From Neglectibacter timonensis (GTDB lineage: Bacteria > Bacillota > Clostridia > Oscillospirales > Acutalibacteraceae), in NCBI RefSeq assembly GCF_900048895.1, contig NZ_LT160640.1, positions 744,001 to 808,000 on the forward strand: a stretch of 64,000 bases of DNA, written 5' to 3'. Shown here in pieces: positions 17,937-26,589 of the stretch; the stretch's first letter is position 1; each line of letters starts with the position of its first letter. The position numbers and the translations under genes are program-made. The notes under the pieces are model-generated. The model was not told the origin of the DNA. It searched no databases and saw only the letters and a list, made by a program, of their open reading frames with translations.

Positions 17937-18344
17937 TCAGTGACAGCCGGCGCAGGAGGCGCAGTTCCCGCCGCAGGAGGCAGCATCATAATCACAGGTT
18001 TCCGGATCTTCTCCTTCCGCACACATCGTGATAATTGCCGTGAGACGCTGTACCTTGGCGTCCAATTCCGTCTTAGCATCATTATAGCGCTGCATGTTTT
18101 CATTCTGCATGATTTTGGCATAAACAGCGCGGAATTCCTCGTTCAGGCGTTTTAAAGTTTCCTCGTCTCTATCTTCCTTCTGCGCTTCGTTGTTGATTGC
18201 CATTCTTTTCAAATTGAATTCTCCAATCGCATCCTGCAGCGCCTGATCCTCATCGCTTGCCTGGCGCGCCAGCTGCATATTGAGATAGCTTTCATCCTTC
18301 TGAAGCTCTCTGCCGATTTCTCTTGCCAGTTCGATCATATCCAT
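17937..18344 (-). CDS. YlbF/YmcA-family protein with cysteine-rich tail
   Basis: 135 residues, mostly helical, with the YlbF-like body (about 5-110: ELAREIGRELQKDESYLNM, ALQDAIGEFNLKRMAIN). The C-terminal tail is cysteine-rich, with six cysteines from MCAEGEDPETC to SCAGCH. In Bacillus, YlbF, YmcA and YaaT form the Ric complex, which carries 4Fe-4S clusters and steers RNase Y, and ymcA lies directly after miaB. The position here between miaB and mutS is the same. Start ATG 18344 is set by GGAGG 8 bases upstream. Metal binding by the tail is inference. Confidence 0.85.
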   Translation of the reverse strand: MDMIELAREIGRELQKDESYLNMQLARQASDEDQALQDAIGEFNLKRMAINNEAQKEDRDEETLKRLNEEFRAVYAKIMQNENMQRYNDAKTELDAKVQRLTAIITMCAEGEDPETCDYDAASCGGNCASCAGCH

Positions 18345-18419
18345 TTTTTGTTCCTCCAAGACTATAAAAAATTTTAAAATTCTTACTTTTCCCGGTATCT
18401 TGCAGCCATAGGTCGCTAG

Positions 18420-19829
18420 TCAACGAATCAGCTCGCCGTGCAGTTGAAACCCTCTTGCATCGGTAACTGTAATTTCAGCGAAATTGCCGATCAGCGCATC
18501 TTCCCCTGAGAATTCCACTGTATGGCTGCCGCCTGTTCGCCCTGACAAAAGACCGCTTTTCTGGTTCCGGTCCTCTACAAGCACCCGTTCATTAGTCCCC
18601 ACCATTCTTTTACTCCGCCGGACAGCTATTTCCTCCTGGGTTTCAAGCAGTTCGGCGAACCACTTTGTTTTTTCTCCGTAAGTGACGGGATCCGGCATTC
18701 TGGCAGCTCTCGTACCCTCGCGGGAGGAATATATGAAGGTGAACAGATTCGTAAATTCCACCTCACGGATTAACGAAAGCGTATCCTGAAACTCCGCGTA
18801 AGTTTCTCCTGGAAAGCCCACAATGACATCGGATGTAAAGCTGATATCCGGCATGACTTCTCTGGCATACCTGATGAGGGACAGATACTTCTCTCTGTCA
18901 TATTTCCGGTTCATTTCCCGCAGCACCCTGTCGTTCCCGGATTGGAACGGCAAATGGATATAGTGGGGAATATGCCGGCTGTGGGCCATAACGTCGAAAA
19001 GCTCTTTGGAAGCGTCTTTGGGATGCGAAGTCATAAAACGGATACGGTAATCCCCGTCAATTTCGTCCAGGCTGCGCAGCAGGGAGGAAAAATTCACGCC
19101 TTCCTCCAGACCTTTTCCATAGGAATTCACATTCTGGCCAAGCAGCGTGATTTCCTTATAACCCGCTTCTACCAAAGAACGGAACTCCTGATAAATCTCT
19201 TCAGGCCTCCTGCTCTTCTCCCTCCCCCGTACATAAGGGACAATACAATAGGAGCAAAAATTGTCGCATCCGTACATGGCTGTAACCCAAGCCCTGGTTT
19301 TCCCATCTCTGCGAACCGGAATGCCCTCCATGATTTCCTCTTCCTCATGTCCCTGAAGAAAAACACGTTCAGAATTGACTAAAACATCTCTCAGCATTTC
19401 CGGGAGCCGGTGAATTACATGCGTGCCAAAAACCAAATTCACGAAAGGAAAGCTCTGCTTCAAACGCTGTGCCACGCGTTCCTGTTCTGTCATACAGCCG
19501 CAGACCGCTATAATCGTGGAAGGATGACGGCGTTTCAGATTTTTTAGAGCCCCGACATTGCCAAACACCCGGTCTTCTGCATGTTCTCTCACCGCACAGG
19601 TGTTGAAAAGAATGAAATCGGCGTCCTCCGGTTCAGAAGTAAAGGAAAAGCCCATTTCAGCCAACAGCCCTTTTATTTTTTCCCCGTCCGCCACATTTTG
19701 CTGGCATCCATAGGTGCGCACATAGGCCAAAGGATTTTCTCCACGAGCCCGTACCTTCATAATCTGAGCTATCTCTGCAGCAAATAATCCCTGCCGCGAA
19801 AGTTCTTTCTGTGCAACGGCTTTCTCCAA
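18420..19829 (-). CDS. miaB: tRNA-2-methylthio-N6-dimethylallyladenosine synthase
   Basis: 469 residues. This radical-SAM methylthiotransferase converts i6A37 to ms2i6A37. The N-terminal cluster domain has YVRTYGCQQN and VCGCMTEQ. The SAM cluster CxxxCxxC is in GCDNFCSYCIVPYVRGRE. The C-terminal TRAM domain is about 400-467. The start is TTG 19829, supported by GAGGAG about 10 bases upstream; the first in-frame ATG is 24 codons later, close to the conserved region. It heads the ten-gene minus-strand cluster; promoter at 19865-19893. Confidence 0.96.
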   Translation of the reverse strand: MEKAVAQKELSRQGLFAAEIAQIMKVRARGENPLAYVRTYGCQQNVADGEKIKGLLAEMGFSFTSEPEDADFILFNTCAVREHAEDRVFGNVGALKNLKRRHPSTIIAVCGCMTEQERVAQRLKQSFPFVNLVFGTHVIHRLPEMLRDVLVNSERVFLQGHEEEEIMEGIPVRRDGKTRAWVTAMYGCDNFCSYCIVPYVRGREKSRRPEEIYQEFRSLVEAGYKEITLLGQNVNSYGKGLEEGVNFSSLLRSLDEIDGDYRIRFMTSHPKDASKELFDVMAHSRHIPHYIHLPFQSGNDRVLREMNRKYDREKYLSLIRYAREVMPDISFTSDVIVGFPGETYAEFQDTLSLIREVEFTNLFTFIYSSREGTRAARMPDPVTYGEKTKWFAELLETQEEIAVRRSKRMVGTNERVLVEDRNQKSGLLSGRTGGSHTVEFSGEDALIGNFAEITVTDARGFQLHGELIR

Positions 19830-19864
19830 AAAACGTACACTCCTCTGATTTTGGCATGTTATTT

Positions 19865-19893
19865 AATATACCACAAACTGCAGAAAACTGCAA
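19865..19893 (-). promoter_or_regulatory. Sigma-A-type promoter for the miaB-divIVA cluster
   Basis: On the minus strand TTGCAG-N17-TATATT ends 36 bases upstream of the miaB TTG start. No other comparable match occurs before miaB, and gene spacing downstream leaves few alternatives for the cluster. Confidence 0.7.
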
Positions 19894-19975
19894 GATAAAC
19901 ACTAGCAATAGCATAGCATATTTCTATGGAACTCCCTGTGGTATTGCTTTCGAAATCTTATCTGCAAGCACACTA

Positions 19976-20023
19976 CAAAAAGACGCTTTTCCCGCAGCTT
20001 CTGGCTGGTTAAAAGCGTCTTTT
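19976..20023 (-). terminator. Rho-independent terminator of the AraC-type regulator gene
   Basis: A perfect 13-bp stem (AAAAGACGCTTTT / AAAAGCGTCTTTT) with a 20-base loop ends 53 bases after the regulator stop. On the minus strand the second arm runs into TTTTTG. The remaining bases up to miaB hold only the miaB promoter. Confidence 0.85.
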
Positions 20024-20076
20024 GCTCCCGTTATTTAAGAAATGCCGTTCCGCAGCAAAAAATGTGAAAGTTTCTT

Positions 20077-22308
20077 TTACTCACCTTCCTCATCTCTGAT
20101 TCCCCGTTGGTTCCTACGATATTGCGCGGGCGGAATTCCGTTGGCATTTTTAAAAATTCGATAAAAATAGGTGATATCCTGAAAACCAACTTGTTCAGAA
20201 ATTTCCCGAATGGGCAGATCAGTTTCTTCGAGCAGCCGCCGTGCATTCCCTATCCGCACAGAGACCAAATATTCCGCCACCGACTGGTTCATCTGTTTTT
20301 TAAACAGCCGGCCCAAATAGGCTGCTGACATTCCCACTGCCGGAGCCACATCTGCCAGTGAATATCCAGGATCTTGATAATTCTGATCCAACAGTTCTTT
20401 CACAGAAAGGGAAATCATATCCTGTCGAGCGCCGCGCTTTTGTTCGTAAGCTTCCTGCAGACGCGCCATGATCTGCTGCAATTCTTTCACGATATCTTCC
20501 GCTGTCTCCAAAGTGGACAGCTGGAACACCTGCATGTCAAAAGCTCTTCCGTTCCCAATAGCGTTATTTGACAGAAATTTCTGCAAGGCGTCATCTAAGT
20601 CAATAATAAACTGCATCAAATATTTACGGTAAAGATTGTAAGAGCATGCAGTTAAAAGGGAGAAAAAAGCCTGTATTTTCAGGGCAGCTTGAGAAAATCT
20701 GCCGTTCATCAGTTCCAGCACGATTTCTCTGGCTTCGGTCTCCGGATACCCCAGATCTGCCTTTGATTCCCGTTCCTCCAGTTCGCGGGACCAACACACA
20801 CTCTGTCCGGAAAGCAACTGCTGGTAAGGCAGCATATCTCGCAGAGCGGCATATTGTACCGCCGATCCATAAAAATTGTTATAAACGTCCGACACAAACA
20901 CCGACAATGAAACTTCCAAGGACTGTTTTACCTGTCTCAGTACCTCTTTTAATCTCTGCCATGCCAAGACGTCCTGACCCATCTGTTCAGTACTGCAGAT
21001 TGCGGCGATGGTTCCGTCATTTTCATATACGCAAAACACCGCTCCGAAAGGCTGTAGCAGCTCTTCCAGAATATTACAAATTCCATACTTCAAAAGGCTC
21101 TGCTCAGAATTTGTAGCGTGTTCTACCAGGAAGCAAGAACGATAACGGTCTATTGAAAATAGAAGTACCCTCCAGTTCCCAAACGTGTCTGGAAACTCCT
21201 GACATAAAATGTCCCGGCTACCAACGCCTTCATTCAAAAATTTAAGATAGACTTGCCTTTGTTTTTGCTGCGCATCCTTCCGTTGCTGTTCCTCCGCCTG
21301 AAGTATCTGCTGTTTTTGCTTGTTAAAAACAGCCAAAAGTCTTTTTGACAACAGGAAGAGCAGCCCCAGCATCACAGACCCTCCCACGGCCAGCCCCACA
21401 AAAAGATAGGTACGCTCCTGCAGGTTCAGCAGATCATAAAAACTGCTGCAGGAAGCGCTGACCACCAGCAAGTATTGATCGGAAAAAAAATTTTCCCAGC
21501 AGACAATTTGCTTTTTTCCATCCACCCTGGTGATCAGATATTTTTTGTCTTGATTCTGCAATACATCGCGAATCACCGGCCTTTGGGAATAATCAGAGAA
21601 CAATACGCCTTCTTCATCTGGCAGGAAAGCGGTTCCCTCTCTGTCAATCAGAGTAAACGTTGCCGGAACCCCTCGAAAGGAAAGAGCAAATTCCTTCAAA
21701 AAGTCTTCTTGCCGGACATTGATCATCACGATATCGCCCCGTTCAGAGGGTTCCAGGGTATCATAGCGTATAAAAGAGACCAGGTTGACCGTCTCATATT
21801 TTGGATAAGCCACCGTCACTTGGCGGAAAACCGGCTGCATAAAGCTGTAATTCCGGTGATTTTCAATTAACTCCCTAGCAGACACATCGTAGAAATCCTG
21901 TAGCTTGTAGAGAGAGTAGGGGGCATTCCCGCTGGATACATAAACAGTTTCACCAAGCGCATTATATACATAAATAGAGTCAATCCAGGCATTGGATTTA
22001 CGATAAGCGGTCATCTGCTTCAGCCCTGAAAGCAGTTCTGAAGCTTCCACGGAATCATAATTGGAGAGGCGAAACACTCTGCTGTCTGAATAAATCTGTT
22101 CATGCACGTTTTTTACAGAAGAAGTGATCGCTTCTCCGCCATTCAGGCTGTAATCCAGTTTAGTCCGACAGAACAGATAGATCTGGTGCTCCATAATGCC
22201 GGTAAACAATGCATACATAGCATAAAGCATCAAACCGACCAACAGCATCAGGCAGAGCGCCCATGCAAGAATTTTTCTATAAAGCGGTTTTCTGTCCTGC
22301 AAACACAC
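20077..22308 (-). CDS. Membrane-anchored AraC-family regulator with extracellular sensor region
   Basis: 743 residues: transmembrane helix 1 (about 13-36), an extracellular region of about 260 residues resembling Cache-type sensors, transmembrane helix 2 (301-322), a cytoplasmic linker, and a C-terminal AraC double helix-turn-helix (about 640-740: YSLADVAPAVGMSAAYLGRLFKKQ and IREISEQVGFQDITYFYRIFK seen in parts). The YesN/LplR-like class senses sugars at the surface and controls a neighbouring CUT1 ABC operon, which fits this position. GTG 22308 is the longest start; TTG 22302 has better spacing from GGGAG. It is the last gene of the glycan locus. Confidence 0.9.
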   Translation of the reverse strand: MCLQDRKPLYRKILAWALCLMLLVGLMLYAMYALFTGIMEHQIYLFCRTKLDYSLNGGEAITSSVKNVHEQIYSDSRVFRLSNYDSVEASELLSGLKQMTAYRKSNAWIDSIYVYNALGETVYVSSGNAPYSLYKLQDFYDVSARELIENHRNYSFMQPVFRQVTVAYPKYETVNLVSFIRYDTLEPSERGDIVMINVRQEDFLKEFALSFRGVPATFTLIDREGTAFLPDEEGVLFSDYSQRPVIRDVLQNQDKKYLITRVDGKKQIVCWENFFSDQYLLVVSASCSSFYDLLNLQERTYLFVGLAVGGSVMLGLLFLLSKRLLAVFNKQKQQILQAEEQQRKDAQQKQRQVYLKFLNEGVGSRDILCQEFPDTFGNWRVLLFSIDRYRSCFLVEHATNSEQSLLKYGICNILEELLQPFGAVFCVYENDGTIAAICSTEQMGQDVLAWQRLKEVLRQVKQSLEVSLSVFVSDVYNNFYGSAVQYAALRDMLPYQQLLSGQSVCWSRELEERESKADLGYPETEAREIVLELMNGRFSQAALKIQAFFSLLTACSYNLYRKYLMQFIIDLDDALQKFLSNNAIGNGRAFDMQVFQLSTLETAEDIVKELQQIMARLQEAYEQKRGARQDMISLSVKELLDQNYQDPGYSLADVAPAVGMSAAYLGRLFKKQMNQSVAEYLVSVRIGNARRLLEETDLPIREISEQVGFQDITYFYRIFKNANGIPPAQYRRNQRGIRDEEGE

Positions 22309-22344
22309 TCTCTCCCTTCATCCCTTCCAGCTTTGCGGTTCATC

Positions 22345-23976
22345 CTAGCACATTTCTCTCAGGAAAGTCAACCGGTCAAGTTCCACCCTACCCTTTTGTA
22401 CCAACACTTTGACTGCTCCCTTCTCCGCTTCGTTTAAAAAGAGTGGGGCCGTTTTTTGAAGCGTTTCACCGGGCTGCACCGACAGAGTGCCAAGGGGGCT
22501 TCCATCCTGGGTCAGAGACAGTTCAGCTTCTTCCCGACAGACCAATTCCAAAGAAACCTGGTCGCCAGCCTGAAGTTCCGCCGCTGTGTAAACAGCGAAC
22601 TCCCCTGTACGCAGCTCGAGAGTGTTCGAATCCCAGCCACTGTCAAAGCCCCGCTTTTTTCCCTTTTCTCTGCCGCGCAGAATCCCCATGCCGGTACCCA
22701 TCCGGTACTGCATCCAGTTGTCTTCCTGGCGCAGTCCGCTGAAGGAAATTCCCTTTCCGGGAAATTGGTCAAAATCCACCCCCAGGATGGCAAAACCTGG
22801 CCTGCGGCACACTGCGTCAGTTATATAACGGTTCTTTCGGCAATCCTCAAAACGGATATTCTGCAGGTATTCTGTAAAAATCTGCTGTGCACGCTGGTAG
22901 GAAGGCCGTGGTCCCCCTGCTGTATAGCCGATAATTTCCTCCCAACCCTCCGGACGTTTTACCGATAGGGGCGAGCAATCGCTTTCCATTCGCTTCCATG
23001 TCCAGAGATTGTAGCCAAAGCCCAAGGAAGCGGCCAGGGGATACATAGCAGTGAACCACTCCATACAATTCTCCCCGGTTTCCCCCAGCCACAAAGGCTG
23101 GTCCAGCCGCTGGGATGTCTCCAAAAACACCCGATAGCAGCTCAAATCCGGCAAGCAGCCGTAGCGGTGAAAATGAATAACCATATTGTCGTCAAACTTC
23201 TTGCAAAAAACGGCAGGGTCGGTAGACCAGTGATGCCCCTCTATGGAAAGCATATGCCTCTTGTCATGCCTGCGGATCCGGTCGATAGCCTCCTCATAAA
23301 ACTGGATCAGCCGCGGCACCAAACCGTCATAATTTACCATATTCCCCGAAGCAGGCCGAATGGGCTCATTAAGCAGATCATACCCACCCACAATCCAACG
23401 GTCTGCGTATCGATCTGCCAATTTTCCCCAAATCTCAAGAGCTTTATTCCAGCTATCCGCATCCAGAAACAGACGCGGCACATCATCGATGGAATCATCG
23501 ATATTCGCGCCAGTCTGTCCACCGGGCGCACCATGCATATCCAAAAACACATAGATTCCGAACTCCTCGCACCAATCGATGCAGCGATCCAAGAGCTGGA
23601 ACCCCTCTTCCCTCCAAAGGAGTCCCGGCTCCTCTTCCAGCAACACTCTAGAGGTAAATGGGATCCTTACGGAGTTGTAACCCAATTCTGCAAGATGCCG
23701 CACATCCTCTCGGGTAATATAATTTTCCCGGAATTCTTTCCAGAATCTTTCGGCAAAATCAGAGCCAGTTAATTCCCGCACCACTTCCTCTATCCGGCGC
23801 GGGCGTTCAAAGCGATTCCCCTCCCCGCACATCCACATGTACCCTTCACAGAGCAGCCAGTTGCCGAACCCCCAGCCGTTGAGTATAACCTCTTCTCCCT
23901 CGCCATTGAGTACCCGGCAGCCCTCTGTGTGCAGAAAGCCTTTCACCCTATTCCTGTCCATAGCCTGTGTCAACAT
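22345..23976 (-). CDS. Glycoside hydrolase family 5 (cellulase-fold) enzyme, cytoplasmic
   Basis: 543 residues from ATG 23976, set by GGGAGGAG 7 bases upstream. The GH5 barrel (about 10-400) shows NSVRIPF, VFLDMHGAPGG, acid/base Glu204 in YDLLNEP, IHFHRYG, and nucleophile Glu299 in WLGETGE. A beta-rich C-terminal region (about 430-543) may be a carbohydrate-binding or accessory module. There is no signal peptide, so it should act on an imported oligosaccharide brought in by the ABC transporter genes upstream. The linkage attacked (beta-glucan, mannan or glucosylated glycan) cannot be told from sequence. Confidence 0.9.
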   Translation of the reverse strand: MLTQAMDRNRVKGFLHTEGCRVLNGEGEEVILNGWGFGNWLLCEGYMWMCGEGNRFERPRRIEEVVRELTGSDFAERFWKEFRENYITREDVRHLAELGYNSVRIPFTSRVLLEEEPGLLWREEGFQLLDRCIDWCEEFGIYVFLDMHGAPGGQTGANIDDSIDDVPRLFLDADSWNKALEIWGKLADRYADRWIVGGYDLLNEPIRPASGNMVNYDGLVPRLIQFYEEAIDRIRRHDKRHMLSIEGHHWSTDPAVFCKKFDDNMVIHFHRYGCLPDLSCYRVFLETSQRLDQPLWLGETGENCMEWFTAMYPLAASLGFGYNLWTWKRMESDCSPLSVKRPEGWEEIIGYTAGGPRPSYQRAQQIFTEYLQNIRFEDCRKNRYITDAVCRRPGFAILGVDFDQFPGKGISFSGLRQEDNWMQYRMGTGMGILRGREKGKKRGFDSGWDSNTLELRTGEFAVYTAAELQAGDQVSLELVCREEAELSLTQDGSPLGTLSVQPGETLQKTAPLFLNEAEKGAVKVLVQKGRVELDRLTFLREMC

Positions 23977-24014
23977 TTTCAGTCTCCTCCCGCTTTTATA
24001 AGAGAAACATGGAA

Positions 24015-24042
24015 GGGCATTGGAAAAATATTCCAAATGCCC
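24015..24042 (-). other. Intercistronic hairpin between binding-protein and GH5 genes
   Basis: Arms GGGCATTGGAA and TTCCAAATGCCC pair over 11-12 bp around a short A/T loop. There is no long T-run after the minus-strand arm. In sugar ABC operons such hairpins often protect the 3' end of the abundant binding-protein message and lower downstream expression; that role is inference. Confidence 0.6.
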
Positions 24043-24065
24043 CGTTCTTGTATGTTTTGGAATTT

Positions 24066-25619
24066 TTATGAAATCCCCTTTTCGGTATAATATTCCAGCA
24101 TTTGTGTCTTGATCTCGCTGACCAGCGCATCAATTCCCGCGTCAGTAAGGGCTTTGCGGTACTGTTCGATTGCCGCGTCCACGTCTTCCACCAAACCAAT
24201 ATTTAACGGCGTGCCGTACTGCTGTGCAACCTGAGTCACCGCAGCCAGTTCTGCGGATACCTCGGTTTGATCCAGAACTGCAGGGCCGAACTTGTTGTCT
24301 ACTGCCAGCTCTTTGATTTCCGTCATCAGAGGAGCAAAACCCTCCCATTCGGTAGCGCTGGTCCGGATCAGAGGTTCTGTACGCATGGCCCAACCGATAC
24401 TGGCCGGATCGTATACGGCGCCTTCCGTTCCGGGAGCCGGGGCAATAATTTTTTCGCCCTCCAGTTCATAGTTATATCCTTTCACCCCGTACATGAACGT
24501 ATCATAAAGTGCTGAATCTGTCTTTATTTCCTCCAAAATTCTCAGGCAGCGCTCGGGATTGGGCGCAGATTTTGGAAGGGCAAAGCCGTCCTGATTGATC
24601 ACGTTGGGAATCACATATCCGTTCAGGTTATAGAAGCCCCAATAATCAAAGGTGAAATCCGGATTTGTGCCGCCGATGCTATTGATTAAGTAAGCCAGTC
24701 CCTCTGGATTTTCAATGGAGGTAGCCGAGGTACCCACCTGGATATTGTCCCAGGTGCCCACTGTGGCAGAAAGGGCATTGCTGGACCACCAGCCACGGTC
24801 GGCATAATCCTTCATCCGCTTGGACCACTCCACATACTCGTCGGTAAAGGGATACGCGATGATGTTCTCGATGTCATCATAGGATTTCACCATGACCAGA
24901 TCAGAACCGGAACCGGAAATAGGTTCGAAACCGTAGATAGCCCGGAAAAGCTGCTTCATCCCATACTCTGGGTTGCCGTTATAGGGCATGATATCTGTCT
25001 CGTTGGCCTTGATGGTATCCATATACTTTTCGTAGGTTTCCAGGCTGGTGATGGGCTGCAGGTTATATTTTTCCATCAGATCCTTCCGGTACATGACACC
25101 ATAGGGGATGTACCCGTGACGGCTGGCCGGAATCCCATAAATTTTCCCGTTGGCCGTGATGGAGGAAAGCTCCGCCTCGGAAAAATAGGCGTAGGTTTCG
25201 GGCATATATTCCGGGAACATCTCGGTGATGTCCAGAAAAGCTCCATTTTTGGCATAGCGGTTATAAGATCCCGCGCTGACATAGACCAGGTCTACTTTCT
25301 CCCCGGAGGTCAATATCAGGTTCAGCTGGTTGTCCCAATCGTTGAAACCGACATAGTTAAGCTGGATCGTGGTATTACATTTTTCCTTCAACTGGCTGTT
25401 AAAGGCATCCATCACCTTGCTGGTATCCTCGCTTGTATTGCCGCTGCAGTACCAAATCAGCTCCGTCTCCTTCTCATAGGGGTTTGTCTCCGCCGTTTGA
25501 GAGGTGACGCCTGAATTTTCGGAGATGGAAGCGGAGCCGCCGGTTTCAGCTGTTCCGCACGCGCTGAACAGCGCAGCAACCATCAGCAATGCAAGCACGA
25601 ACGATAGTTTTCTTTTCAT
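24066..25619 (-). CDS. Sugar ABC transporter substrate-binding lipoprotein
   Basis: 517 residues. A lipoprotein signal peptide ends in LFSACG with Cys21 as lipidation site, followed by a Ser/Thr/Gly-rich tether. The large body fits the LplA/YtcQ-like family 1 extracellular solute-binding proteins (ELIWYCSGNTSED, VDLVYVSAG, YPFTDEYVEWSKRMKDY). It captures an oligosaccharide and delivers it to the two permeases encoded upstream. ATG 25619 follows AGGAGG. Cys21 makes it a client of LspA. The ligand is presumably the substrate of the GH5 enzyme that follows. Confidence 0.92.
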   Translation of the reverse strand: MKRKLSFVLALLMVAALFSACGTAETGGSASISENSGVTSQTAETNPYEKETELIWYCSGNTSEDTSKVMDAFNSQLKEKCNTTIQLNYVGFNDWDNQLNLILTSGEKVDLVYVSAGSYNRYAKNGAFLDITEMFPEYMPETYAYFSEAELSSITANGKIYGIPASRHGYIPYGVMYRKDLMEKYNLQPITSLETYEKYMDTIKANETDIMPYNGNPEYGMKQLFRAIYGFEPISGSGSDLVMVKSYDDIENIIAYPFTDEYVEWSKRMKDYADRGWWSSNALSATVGTWDNIQVGTSATSIENPEGLAYLINSIGGTNPDFTFDYWGFYNLNGYVIPNVINQDGFALPKSAPNPERCLRILEEIKTDSALYDTFMYGVKGYNYELEGEKIIAPAPGTEGAVYDPASIGWAMRTEPLIRTSATEWEGFAPLMTEIKELAVDNKFGPAVLDQTEVSAELAAVTQVAQQYGTPLNIGLVEDVDAAIEQYRKALTDAGIDALVSEIKTQMLEYYTEKGIS

Positions 25620-25646
25620 GTTTTTCCTCCTAATATTTCATTTATG

Positions 25647-25668
25647 TAAAATGGGAAATCCCATTTTA
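25647..25668 (-). repeat. 22-bp palindrome spanning the permease stop codon
   Basis: TAAAATGGGA-AA-TCCCATTTTA is a perfect inverted repeat. The stop codon of the second permease lies inside it, and the ribosome binding site of the binding protein follows after about 20 bases. As RNA it would form a 10-bp hairpin, fit for processing or for setting the higher translation of the binding protein. It is not followed by a T-run. Confidence 0.6.
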
Positions 25669-26571
25669 TCCCTTTACGGAGCCAATCATCACACCCTTTA
25701 CAAAATACTTCTGAACAAAGGGATACAATAAGATAATCGGACCGGTAACCACTACCGCTGTCGCCATTTTCAGGGTTTCGCTGGGTGTTTGTATCACTCC
25801 TGTAGCGACGCCGGAAGCCGCCGCTTTTTTCAGATATTCCGCGCTGGAAAGCAACTGGTACAACAGATACTGCAGGGGATACATCTCTTCCCTTGTGATA
25901 TAAAGGCTGGCAAAATACCAGTTGTTCCAGTAACCCAAAGCAATGAAAAGCCCCACTGTGGCCAACCCCGCCTTGGACAGCGGAAGAATCATTTGCCAAA
26001 AAATTTTCCAGTCTCCCGCGCCGTCTATTTTGGCCGCCTCAACAATGGAAAATGGGATAGATTTGATGAAATTGCGCATCAGCATCAAATACCAGGGCGT
26101 CAACAAAGAGGGAAGGATCAGCGCAAGATAAGTGTTTTTCATATTGAGATAGGTCACCATGAGAATATAGGTTGGGATCAGCCCGCCGGAAAACAGCGTG
26201 GTGAAATATACAAAAAAGGAAAGCTTGTTCCGGTAGGGAAAATCCTGCCGTTGAAGCACATACCCTCCCATAGAGGTAAGCATCAGGGAAAGCCCCGTGC
26301 CAAGAGCCGTAATGCCAATCGTCACCAAATAGGAACGCAGGATACGTTCCCAGCCTGAAAAGATGGAGCGGTATGCGTCAAAACAAAAATCCCGCGGCAG
26401 AAGGCTGAATCCATAGCGCACCACGCTCTGCTCACTGGACAGAGAGCCGGAAACGATCAACCAGAACGGAATCAGGCAGATCAGCGATACCGCCGCCATA
26501 AAAAAGTATCCTAGCAGGCTGAAGCTGCGTTCACCCTTGTCCGCCCGAATTAGATTTTTCTGTCCCCTCAT
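25666..26571 (-). CDS. Carbohydrate ABC transporter permease, LplC-like
   Basis: 301 residues with six predicted transmembrane helices. The coupling-helix EAA loop is VEAAKIDGAGDWKIFWQMILP (about 189-209, seen in two parts), which contacts the ATPase. The C-terminus ends VKGVMIGSVKG, typical of CUT1 permeases of the LplC/YtcP type. It pairs with the permease encoded 18 bases upstream. ATG 26571 follows GGGGGAG. No ATPase is encoded in this operon. Confidence 0.93.
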   Translation of the reverse strand: MRGQKNLIRADKGERSFSLLGYFFMAAVSLICLIPFWLIVSGSLSSEQSVVRYGFSLLPRDFCFDAYRSIFSGWERILRSYLVTIGITALGTGLSLMLTSMGGYVLQRQDFPYRNKLSFFVYFTTLFSGGLIPTYILMVTYLNMKNTYLALILPSLLTPWYLMLMRNFIKSIPFSIVEAAKIDGAGDWKIFWQMILPLSKAGLATVGLFIALGYWNNWYFASLYITREEMYPLQYLLYQLLSSAEYLKKAAASGVATGVIQTPSETLKMATAVVVTGPIILLYPFVQKYFVKGVMIGSVKG

Positions 26572-26589
26572 CTCTTGTCTCCCCCTTTC

